NCBI GenBank assembly: GCA_009779525.1
Contig: WREB01000025.1
Location: 1-9,437 of the forward strand
DNA length: 9,437 bases
Reading direction: 5' to 3'
Source: Defluviitaleaceae bacterium
Lineage (GTDB): Bacteria > Bacillota_A > Clostridia > Lachnospirales > WQUN01
A program made the position numbers and the translations under genes. The stretch's first letter is position 1. Every line of letters begins with the position of its first letter. This document shows positions 1 through 6,128 of the stretch, piece after piece. Below the pieces are notes generated by a model, which was not told the origin of the DNA, did no database searches, and saw only the letters and a program-made list of their open reading frames with translations.

Positions 1-1220
1 CTCCCGGGGTCACGCGCGACCGCATCTACGCCGACGCGGAATGGCTCGGCCGCGGCTACACGCTGATCGACACCGGGGGGCTCGACCCGGGCTCGAAGGA
101 CGAAATCATAAAAAACGTATGCAGGCAGGCGGAGGCGGCGATCGAATCGGCCGACGCGATAATTTTTTTGACGGACGTGAAGACGGGCGTCGTCGACGCG
201 GACCGGGAAGTCGCCCTGATGCTGCGCAGGGCGCAAAAGCCGGCGCTCCTCGTCGTTAACAAGGTGGACGCGCCCTCAACGCAAAGCGACGGGACGTACG
301 AATTTTACGAGCTGGGCTTGGGCGATCCCATGCAGATATCGGCCGGGCAGGCGCTTGGCATCGGCGATATGCTCGACGAAATTTTTAAGCTGCTTCCGCC
401 GGGCTCCGACGGCGAGGCGCTAGACGAGAAAATAAAAGTCGCCATCGTCGGGAGGCCTAACGTCGGAAAGTCCTCGCTCGTTAACAAGCTGCTCGGCGCC
501 GAGCGTATGATCGTTGGCGAAAAGCCGGGCACGACAAGGGACGCCGTGGATTCGCCCTTCGCGAAAGACGGCCGCGAATTCGTCCTGATCGACACCGCGG
601 GGCTCAGGCGCAAAAACAAAATAAAGGAAAACATCGAGCGCTACGGGATTGTCCGGGCTATATCCGCGGTCGAGCGCTCCGACGTCTGCGTGATAATGAT
701 CGACGCGACAAGCGGTGTGGCCGAACAGGACGCGAAGATCGCCGGGATCGCGCACGAGCGGGGCAAGGCCGCGGTGATCGCGGTGAACAAGTGGGACATG
801 GTCGAAAAGGACGACAAGACGATGCGCGAGCACGAAAAAAATATAAGGACGGAGCTTTCGTACATGCCCTACGCCCCGATGATTTTCATTTCCGCGCTGA
901 CGGGGCAGCGCGTGGGCAAGCTGTTTTCGCTCGTCTACGCCGCGTTCCAAAACAACGCGCACAGAGTCGCGACGGGTTTGCTGAACGAAGTCATAATCGA
1001 GGCGATGGCGGCGCACCAGCCCCCGCAGGACAAGGGCAGGATGCTTCGCGTATACTACGCGACGCAGGCGTCGGTCAAGCCGCCGACGTTCGTGCTTTTC
1101 GTAAACGACGGCGAGCTCATGCATTTTTCCTACAAGCGCTACCTCGAAAACAAGCTAAGGGAGGCGTTCGGCTTCGAGGGAACCCCGATACACTTCATAA
1201 TCCGAAACAGGAACGACTGA
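1..1220 (+). CDS. der: Ribosome-assembly GTPase Der (EngA), 5'-truncated by the window edge
   Basis: Der is a tandem-GTPase protein needed for late assembly of the 50S ribosomal subunit. The reading frame is open from the first base, and about 405 residues are visible. The first G domain has lost its P-loop to the window edge but keeps the G2 motif PGVTRD (from position 3), G3 DTGG (69-80) and G4 NKVD (258-269). The second G domain has G1 GRPNVGKS (450-473), then PGTTRD, DTAG and NKWD. The C-terminus is the KH-like RNA-binding domain. Against the usual length of about 436 residues in Bacillota, roughly 30 N-terminal residues are missing, so the true start lies upstream; the first in-frame start codon inside the window (TTG at 168) is not the real one. 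The next gene, plsY, follows after 31 bases, a common neighbour of der in Bacillota. Identification is very secure. Confidence 0.97.
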   Translation, partial: PGVTRDRIYADAEWLGRGYTLIDTGGLDPGSKDEIIKNVCRQAEAAIESADAIIFLTDVKTGVVDADREVALMLRRAQKPALLVVNKVDAPSTQSDGTYEFYELGLGDPMQISAGQALGIGDMLDEIFKLLPPGSDGEALDEKIKVAIVGRPNVGKSSLVNKLLGAERMIVGEKPGTTRDAVDSPFAKDGREFVLIDTAGLRRKNKIKENIERYGIVRAISAVERSDVCVIMIDATSGVAEQDAKIAGIAHERGKAAVIAVNKWDMVEKDDKTMREHEKNIRTELSYMPYAPMIFISALTGQRVGKLFSLVYAAFQNNAHRVATGLLNEVIIEAMAAHQPPQDKGRMLRVYYATQASVKPPTFVLFVNDGELMHFSYKRYLENKLREAFGFEGTPIHFIIRNRND

Positions 1221-1251
1221 ACGATCGAAAATAAATTGACGGGAGCCTGAT

Positions 1252-1896
1252 ATGTTCCGGATCGCATGCCTGCTTATCGGCTACGCGTTCGGCTGCGTGC
1301 AGACCGCGTACTTCGCAGGGCTGATAGTGAAGAGGATCGACATAAGGAAGCACGGGAGCGGCAACGCGGGCATGACCAACGCCTTCAGGGTGCTTGGGTT
1401 CAAGGCCGGCGCCGCGGTTTTTTTCATCGACTTCGCGAAGGCCGCGGCGGCCTACCTTATATGCTCGGCGCTTTTCGAAGGGGGCGGCGCGTTTTTTGGC
1501 GGCGCCGCGGGCGTCATTCCGGGGGTTTACGCGGGCATTGGCGCGGTGCTCGGGCACTGCTTCCCGTTTTACCTTAAATTTAAGGGCGGGAAGGGTTTCG
1601 CTTCGCTTCTCGGCGTCCTGCTCGCGCTGGATTTTCGGACCGCGCTCATCCTTTACGCCGTCACCGCCGCAATCATCGTCTTCACCAAATACGTTTCGCT
1701 TTCGGCGCTCGCGGTTTCGTTTCTCGCGCCGCTCATCCTTTGGGCCTTCGGCTACGCGGCCGAAGCCTTTTTGCTGATGGAGGCGCTGACGGTGATCGTA
1801 TGGGCTATGCACCGCGAAAACATCAAGCGGCTCGCGACCGGGACTGAAAACAAATTCAGGCTTAAAACCGGCGGGGGCGGCGACAGAAAGTCATAG
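1252..1896 (+). CDS. plsY: Acyl-phosphate:glycerol-3-phosphate acyltransferase PlsY
   Basis: PlsY is an integral membrane enzyme that transfers the acyl group of acyl-phosphate to sn-glycerol-3-phosphate, giving lysophosphatidic acid, the first step of phospholipid synthesis in most Gram-positives. The 214-residue product is hydrophobic with several membrane segments. It shows the three family motifs: GSGNAGMTN (residues 36-44; the usual form is GSGNPGATN), GHCFPFYLKFKGGKGFAS (101-118), and HRENIKRLATGTE (187-199). A short basic, glycine-rich tail follows the last motif. The ATG is preceded by GGGAG at 1241-1245 with a 6-base spacer. It probably shares a transcript with der. Its stop codon directly abuts that of the convergent radC gene, and I see no terminator between them. 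Confidence 0.96.
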   Translation: MFRIACLLIGYAFGCVQTAYFAGLIVKRIDIRKHGSGNAGMTNAFRVLGFKAGAAVFFIDFAKAAAAYLICSALFEGGGAFFGGAAGVIPGVYAGIGAVLGHCFPFYLKFKGGKGFASLLGVLLALDFRTALILYAVTAAIIVFTKYVSLSALAVSFLAPLILWAFGYAAEAFLLMEALTVIVWAMHRENIKRLATGTENKFRLKTGGGGDRKS

Positions 1897-2559
1897 CGCG
1901 CTTATAAATCCGTCGCCGGTTAAAATCAAATGATCGTCAAGCCTGATTCCTAACAGCTCCCCGGCCTGCCTGAGCGTTTCGGTGACCTTCCTGTCCTGCT
2001 CGCTTATCTCGAGCGCTCCGCTCGGGTGGTTGTGCGCGACGATTATCGAAGCGGCGCGGTCCTCGATCGCGTATGAGAAAACTTCCCTCGGGTGCACGAG
2101 CGACGCGGTAAGCGTGCCTATCGTGATTATCCTGTTGTTGATCGGCCTCCTCGCGCCGTCAAGCGTAAGCAGCGCGAAGTATTCCTGCCTTTTGTTCCTT
2201 ATCTCGTTAAACTGTTTAGCCGCGGCTTCGGGCGAATCGATCGGGGGCTCCGTCTGCTTGGCGAACTTCCTCCGCCAAAATTCGAGTGCTGCGAAGATGA
2301 CGGTGGCTTTCGCCTCGCCTATGCCCTTCACCGCCCTGATGTCGTCGATTTCTATCTTTTCGGCGCCCGCCCTGCATATCGCGTCGTTTAAGTTTTTTGC
2401 GATCTGCCTGTAGTCGTTCCCCGGACCGCCGCTCCCCACGACCGCCTGAAGCAGCTCGACGTCCGTAAGCGCCGCGGCGCCCTTCGCGTTCAGCTTTTCG
2501 CGCGGGAGGTCGGGATTCCGTTTTTTTGTCCCGGCGCCCTTTACCGCCTTTGCCTGCAT
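1891..2559 (-). CDS. radC: RadC-family JAB/MPN-domain protein (UPF0758)
   Basis: This 222-residue protein has the full RadC architecture. An LPREKL motif lies near the N-terminus (18-23), followed by the helical N-domain and a helix-hairpin-helix (VKGIGEAKA, 77-85). A JAB/MPN metalloprotease-like domain fills residues 105-222. The JAMM zinc motif is complete: H176, H178, S186 and D189 in HNHPSG...SEQD, with E126 as the candidate catalytic glutamate. The family was once called a DNA-repair protein, but its cellular role is unsettled and I do not assign a reaction. The start is supported by GGAGG on the minus strand (2568-2572) with an 8-base spacer. The gene converges on plsY with a 6-base overlap (TGA at 1891-1893, plsY TAG at 1894-1896) and diverges from the fucosidase gene. 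Confidence 0.95.
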   Translation of the reverse strand: MQAKAVKGAGTKKRNPDLPREKLNAKGAAALTDVELLQAVVGSGGPGNDYRQIAKNLNDAICRAGAEKIEIDDIRAVKGIGEAKATVIFAALEFWRRKFAKQTEPPIDSPEAAAKQFNEIRNKRQEYFALLTLDGARRPINNRIITIGTLTASLVHPREVFSYAIEDRAASIIVAHNHPSGALEISEQDRKVTETLRQAGELLGIRLDDHLILTGDGFISAL

Positions 2560-2629
2560 GCCCGAAGCCTCCGTTAAATTTTTACGCTTTATTTTAGCAG
2601 ACGCGCCGCACGAGCGCGCCGATATTTTG

Positions 2630-2635
2630 TATAAT
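2630..2635 (+). promoter_or_regulatory. Probable -10 element of the fucosidase/URO-D unit
   Basis: A perfect TATAAT sits in the 110-base divergent region between radC and the fucosidase gene, an AT-rich island in GC-rich surroundings. Transcription would start near 2642, giving a leader of about 28 bases. No acceptable -35 hexamer is visible 16-18 bases upstream, where the sequence is GC-rich (around 2607-2612), so the promoter may need an activator. On the opposite strand TAAAAT (2596-2591) could be a -10 for radC, but it also lacks a clear -35. Confidence 0.5.
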
Positions 2636-2669
2636 GGCTTTGATTATTATTCGCGAGGGGGATTTGTAA

Positions 2670-3959
2670 ATGCGGCTTTTACCGCAGCCGGAGTACGAGG
2701 AAACGATTAAGGAAAGCAGGGACGAACGCATCGGGTGGTGGCGCGAGGCGCGGTTCGGGATGTTCGTGCACTTCGGGATCTATACGGCGCTCGGCAGGCA
2801 CGAATGGGCGATGGCGCTCGAAAATTGGTCCGCCGCCGAATACGAAAAGTTCGCCGACCGCTTTAACCCTGCGCCCGGCGCCCCGCGCGAGTGGGCGAAG
2901 CTAGCATTGTCGGCGGGAATGAAATACATGGTGATGACTTCGAGGCACCACGAAGGCTTCAGCCTCTGGGATTCGAAGGCCAACCCCTACAACAGCGTCA
3001 ACCTCGGGCCGAAGCGGGACATCGTGCGCGAATACGTCGAGGCGTGCCGCGAGTTCGGGTTAAAGATCGGCTTCTATACGTCCCTGATAGACTGGCACAA
3101 CCCCGACTGCGGGGCCGCCGCCTACGACGGAGCCGCGCGCAAACGCTTCACGGACTATATCTACGCGCTAAACGAAGAGCTTTTGACGCAGTACGGCAAG
3201 ATAGACATCCTTTGGTTTGACGTCGCGAGCCCGATGGCGCACGCCGAAGGCTGGAACTCGGTCGAGATGATCCAGCGGCTGCGCGCGATGCAGCCCCACA
3301 TAATCGTAAACGACCGGGCCCGACTCCCCGAGGACTTCGGGACGCCCGAAGAACACATAACCGCTTCTTCCGGCGACTGGGAGGCGTGCATGACGTTCAA
3401 CGGCTTAAGCTGGGGCTACATCGACTCTAACCAGGCGGGCCCCTACAGCTACAACGCCTGCAGGATCCTGCGGATGCTAAACACATGCGCCTCCGGCGGA
3501 GGCAACCTGCTTCTAAACATCGGCCCGAGGCCCGACGGCTCGGTGCCGCCCGAGACGATCGAGCCGCTCGAACAAGTCGGCAGGTGGCTCGGGCGAAACG
3601 GGGACTGCGCGTACGGCAAGATGGACCGCTCGACCGCCGGCTGGGGCTTCGGGAGCGGAATCTGCGGGACGAGCATGAAAGACAACACGATATATCTTTG
3701 GAACTGGATCTTCCCGACCGACGGCGAACTTTACGTCGGGGGAACGACGACAAGGCTTATCGGCGCGCGGGTGCTTTCGACCGGCGAAAAAGTCGAGTTC
3801 GAGCAGGAAAAATACAGGATTAAACTTAAGAACCTAAGCGAAAGGCATCGCGACGGAATAGCGGGGGTTTGCGTCGTCGCGCTCGAATTCGAGTCGAAGC
3901 CGGAAATAATCAAGTTCGCCGCGACTCCCGCGCTTAACAGGGGCAAAATTTACGGTTAA
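2670..3959 (+). CDS. GH29 alpha-L-fucosidase, cytoplasmic
   Basis: This is a retaining exo-alpha-L-fucosidase that releases fucose from fucosylated glycans or oligosaccharides. The 429-residue protein begins with the family signature (WWREARFGMFVHFGIYT, residues 23-39), then SRHHEGFSLWDS (91-102), the EWxxP-like DWHNPD (141-146) and LWFD (181-184), in which D184 is the predicted nucleophile. W237-E238 within WEACMT is a candidate acid/base site by position, but this residue varies in the family. GGGNLLLNIGPRPDG (276-290) closes the barrel, and a short C-terminal beta domain follows. The residue after the nucleophile is Val, where Gly (WFDG) is usual. There is no signal peptide and no carbohydrate-binding module, so it probably acts on imported oligosaccharides in the cytoplasm. 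The ATG has GAGGGGG at 2655-2661 upstream. The downstream URO-D gene starts 11 bases after its stop, suggesting an operon. Confidence 0.93.
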   Translation: MRLLPQPEYEETIKESRDERIGWWREARFGMFVHFGIYTALGRHEWAMALENWSAAEYEKFADRFNPAPGAPREWAKLALSAGMKYMVMTSRHHEGFSLWDSKANPYNSVNLGPKRDIVREYVEACREFGLKIGFYTSLIDWHNPDCGAAAYDGAARKRFTDYIYALNEELLTQYGKIDILWFDVASPMAHAEGWNSVEMIQRLRAMQPHIIVNDRARLPEDFGTPEEHITASSGDWEACMTFNGLSWGYIDSNQAGPYSYNACRILRMLNTCASGGGNLLLNIGPRPDGSVPPETIEPLEQVGRWLGRNGDCAYGKMDRSTAGWGFGSGICGTSMKDNTIYLWNWIFPTDGELYVGGTTTRLIGARVLSTGEKVEFEQEKYRIKLKNLSERHRDGIAGVCVVALEFESKPEIIKFAATPALNRGKIYG

Positions 3960-3970
3960 GGGGCGGTAAA

Positions 3971-5044
3971 ATGACTTCGGTCGAACGGGTAAAAAGGCTT
4001 TTCGCGCATAAGAAGCCCGACCGGATAGGGCTTTCCGAATCGTTTTGGGGCGACACGCACCGCAAGTGGGTAGAAAACGGGGACCTCGCCGAAAACGAAA
4101 GCATCGCCGAACGCTTCGGCTACGATACTTCCGGCGCCGGAGGGGTCAACCTTGTCGTCGACATCGACTACGAACCCGAAACGGTGGCGGAGGACGAGGA
4201 CACCGTCACAAAAAAGTCGGGAAACGGCGCGATCTTCCGCTACCACAAAAAGCACGCTTCGACGCCCGAGCATATCGGCTTCGCCGTCACGTGCCGGAGG
4301 GAATGGGAAGAATTCGCGAAACCGAGGCTCGTCTTCGATAAGCGCAGGATAAACTTCGGGCAGTACCGCGACCAGAAAAAATACTGCGCCGACCGCAGCC
4401 TGTTCTTCAATTGGTCGTCGCTTTGCGTTTTCGAACTGCTCAAGGACCTATGCGGACACGAGCACATGCTTATCGGAATGGCGGAGGACCCGGGCTGGAT
4501 CCTCGAGATGTCGATGACGTACGCGGACCTCATGGTTTCGCACGCGGAGGAGCTTTTCGCCGCGGAGGGCAGGCCCGACGGGTTCTTCATCTACGAGGAC
4601 ATGGGCTTTAAGGAAAGGCCGTTCATGTCGCCCGCGATGCACCGCGAACTGCTTTTGCCCGCGCACAAAAAACTCATCGATTTCGCGCATTCGTTAGGCG
4701 CCCCCATGATGGTCCATTCGTGCGGCTTCGTCGAACCGCTGCTTCCGGCGCTTGTGGAGGCTGGGCTCGACGGCCTGCAGGCAATGGAGATAAAGGCGGG
4801 GATGGATCTGCTTCGCATCTATAGAAATTACGGGGACAAACTCGCGCTGATGGGCGGGATAGACATCCGCGCGCTCGAGACGAACGACAAGGCGGTTATC
4901 GACCGCGAGCTGGAGTCGAAGATACCGGCGGTTAAGGAAGGCTTCGCGTATTTCCTGCACAGCGACCACTCGATCTCGAGCGCGGTCAAATTCGATACGT
5001 ACAGCTACTTCGTGGAAAAGGGGCTCGCCCTCGGCACTTATTGA
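3971..5044 (+). CDS. URO-D-superfamily protein, corrinoid/thiol methyltransferase-like, not HemE
   Basis: The 357-residue product has the fold signatures of the uroporphyrinogen decarboxylase superfamily. These include an SVERVKRLFAHKKPDR start, EDMGF (209-213), the metal-site motif HSCG (H249, C251), a following acidic-hydrophobic helix, and GGID (295-298). It lacks the RQAGR substrate-binding motif of true HemE. HxCG is instead the zinc-ligand pair of the MtaA/MtbA-type enzymes, which move methyl groups between corrinoid proteins and thiols. The third Cys ligand those enzymes carry near the C-terminus is not seen; H330 and H333 (HSDHS) occupy that area. The substrate is therefore open. The ribosome binding site AAGGGG (3958-3963) overlaps the fucosidase stop codon, so translation is probably coupled. 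No corrinoid protein or activator is in the window. Superfamily is confident; function is not. Confidence 0.85.
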   Translation: MTSVERVKRLFAHKKPDRIGLSESFWGDTHRKWVENGDLAENESIAERFGYDTSGAGGVNLVVDIDYEPETVAEDEDTVTKKSGNGAIFRYHKKHASTPEHIGFAVTCRREWEEFAKPRLVFDKRRINFGQYRDQKKYCADRSLFFNWSSLCVFELLKDLCGHEHMLIGMAEDPGWILEMSMTYADLMVSHAEELFAAEGRPDGFFIYEDMGFKERPFMSPAMHRELLLPAHKKLIDFAHSLGAPMMVHSCGFVEPLLPALVEAGLDGLQAMEIKAGMDLLRIYRNYGDKLALMGGIDIRALETNDKAVIDRELESKIPAVKEGFAYFLHSDHSISSAVKFDTYSYFVEKGLALGTY

Positions 5045-5053
5045 TTGTTCAAA

Positions 5054-5082
5054 GCCGGCGTGTAAGATTACTATTCGCCGGC
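5054..5082. repeat. Perfect 7-bp inverted repeat between URO-D gene and surface-protein promoter
   Basis: GCCGGCG (5054-5060) and CGCCGGC (5076-5082) are exact inverted copies separated by 15 AT-rich bases. The right arm ends 5 bases before the extended -10 at 5087, so the repeat spans the -35 region. With no T-run after it, it is a poor intrinsic terminator. Its placement fits an operator or a weak RNA hairpin ending the URO-D transcript; the sequence alone does not decide. Confidence 0.45.
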
Positions 5083-5086
5083 GCGT

Positions 5087-5095
5087 TGCTATAAT
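5087..5095 (+). promoter_or_regulatory. Extended -10 promoter of the NPKTG surface-protein gene
   Basis: TGCTATAAT is a perfect extended -10 (TGn plus TATAAT). The -35 region (about 5067-5073) matches consensus poorly, as is typical of extended -10 promoters. Transcription would start near 5102. The leader then contains a small hairpin, GCCTC (5104-5108) with GAGGC (5114-5118), before the ribosome binding site at 5156-5162. Confidence 0.6.
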
Positions 5096-5155
5096 CGAGA
5101 CGAGCCTCCATGTGAGGCGGGATAGGGCAGGACATGTCTGGGTTCAGGCAAAACA

Positions 5156-5162
5156 GAGGAGG
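5156..5162 (+). promoter_or_regulatory. Ribosome binding site that decides a GTG start
   Basis: GAGGAGG lies 7 bases before GTG at 5170. This is far stronger than anything ahead of the in-frame ATG at 5134, which is preceded only by a weak GGGCAGG. Starting at 5170 also leaves the signal peptide at the very N-terminus, with no 12-residue hydrophilic extension. TTG at 5167 is a less well spaced alternative. Confidence 0.75.
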
Positions 5163-5169
5163 CGTTTTG

Positions 5170-6039
5170 GTGTTTAAAAGGTTTTTGGTTTTGACGGCCT
5201 TAATCACGGCCGCCGTGCTTGCGTTCGGAGTCACCGCGTACGCGGGACTCGGGGCGAGCCTCTTCCCGGAGGCGCATATGCAAGACGCACCGCCTGAGTT
5301 CGACGAATGGTGGGGTTACTACTTCGAGCCAAAAGTTGACCTTACCATTGGCGCGCTTGGCCGCCCTGGCGAAGGGATGCAGCAGGAACACAGGATGTTG
5401 GTCTGGGAGGCGTCGATCACGGCCGCCGACGCGAGGGAGGACGGAAGCCGTCTCAATTGGGACGCCGACAGGCACGAGGCTTGGATTGTCGCGGACGTAA
5501 CGATCAAGCCCGGCTCGCCCGACGAAAACGGATTCAAGTACGAAACGCTACCGGCGCCGCTGACGCTTAAGGCCGGCACAATCTACATGATCGTCTCGCT
5601 CGAGTACGCGGGCGGCGACCCGGTAATGAGCAAGGGCAACCTGATGATGAACCCGGACAACATGACGGATTTCTACGATTCAAGCATGGTTTACATCTGG
5701 GGCTCCGCGCGAAGCGGAAACGGCATAATCGGTACCGCCGCCAACCCGGCGCCGCCGCACCAGCCGGACGGCAGCGTCAGCAACAACCCGATCTACGTCT
5801 GCATGACTTTCTGGCTGTACGAGGAAGACCCTGCGCCGGAACCCGAACCGGTTGTCGAAGCGGAAGAAGAGGCGCCCGCGGAGGAAACCGAATCCGCGCC
5901 GGAAGAAAGCGCGCCTCCCGCTCCGTCAAACCCGAAGACGGGCGAAAATTACGCGGTGTACGCCGCGTTTATAGCGGCGCTTTTGGCAGGCGCGGGATTC
6001 GTTATGGTAAACGGGAAGCGAAGGAAAGCGGGAAACTAA
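5170..6039 (+). CDS. Secreted cell-wall protein with NPKTG sortase signal, core domain unassigned
   Basis: The 289-residue product has a full surface-protein layout. A signal peptide (residues 1-25, basic FKR then a hydrophobic stretch, probable cleavage after TAYA) is followed by an exported core at about 26-218. A Pro/Glu-rich linker (219-253) leads to a C-terminal sorting signal: NPKTG (254-258), a hydrophobic segment (260-281) and a basic tail GKRRK. A sortase should cut within NPKTG and attach the protein to the cell wall. The core looks beta-rich, with a stretch of the form FKYETL..PLTLKAGTIYMIVSLEYAGGD (122-150). This recalls, from memory only, beta-sandwich modules of DUF4082 type seen in other extracellular bacterial proteins. 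I recognise no catalytic motif. The start is GTG, chosen by the ribosome binding site at 5156-5162. It has its own promoter and terminator, so it is likely monocistronic. Confidence 0.8.
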   Translation: MFKRFLVLTALITAAVLAFGVTAYAGLGASLFPEAHMQDAPPEFDEWWGYYFEPKVDLTIGALGRPGEGMQQEHRMLVWEASITAADAREDGSRLNWDADRHEAWIVADVTIKPGSPDENGFKYETLPAPLTLKAGTIYMIVSLEYAGGDPVMSKGNLMMNPDNMTDFYDSSMVYIWGSARSGNGIIGTAANPAPPHQPDGSVSNNPIYVCMTFWLYEEDPAPEPEPVVEAEEEAPAEETESAPEESAPPAPSNPKTGENYAVYAAFIAALLAGAGFVMVNGKRRKAGN

Positions 6040-6054
6040 GCAGTCGTCAATCCG

Positions 6055-6089
6055 CCCCCCTATGCGTAAGGCATACGGGGGGTTTTTTT
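6055..6089 (+). terminator. Strong intrinsic terminator after the surface-protein gene
   Basis: CCCCCCTATGC (6055-6065) pairs with GCATA (6071-6075) and GGGGGG (6077-6082), with a single bulged C at 6076 and a GTAAG loop. Seven T follow (6083-6089). It lies 15 bases after the stop codon and separates the surface-protein transcript from the lipoprotein gene. Confidence 0.92.
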
Positions 6090-6128
6090 ACTAAAAAAAT
6101 AATTTCCGGATTCCGGGGGTTGATTCGA

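Noticed and set aside
420..1124. Long antisense reading frame opposite der (234 codons, minus strand)
   Set aside because: It is rich in Arg and His with no recognisable motif, lies wholly opposite the strongly conserved der frame, and is typical of shadow frames in GC-rich DNA.
1195..1812. Antisense reading frame opposite plsY (205 codons, minus strand)
   Set aside because: Highly charged, repetitive composition and no ribosome binding site; plsY motifs are clear on the other strand.
3971..5044. HemE (uroporphyrinogen decarboxylase of haem synthesis)
   Set aside because: The RQAGR substrate-binding motif is missing, HSCG points to the methyltransferase side of the superfamily, and no haem genes are nearby.
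5054..5082. Intrinsic terminator for the URO-D gene
   Set aside because: The stem has no T-run after it, and a 15-base loop is large; better kept as an inverted repeat of unknown role.
5134..5169. ATG 5134 as start of the surface protein
   Set aside because: It would put 12 polar residues before the signal peptide, and its upstream site is weak; GAGGAGG is ideally placed for GTG 5170.
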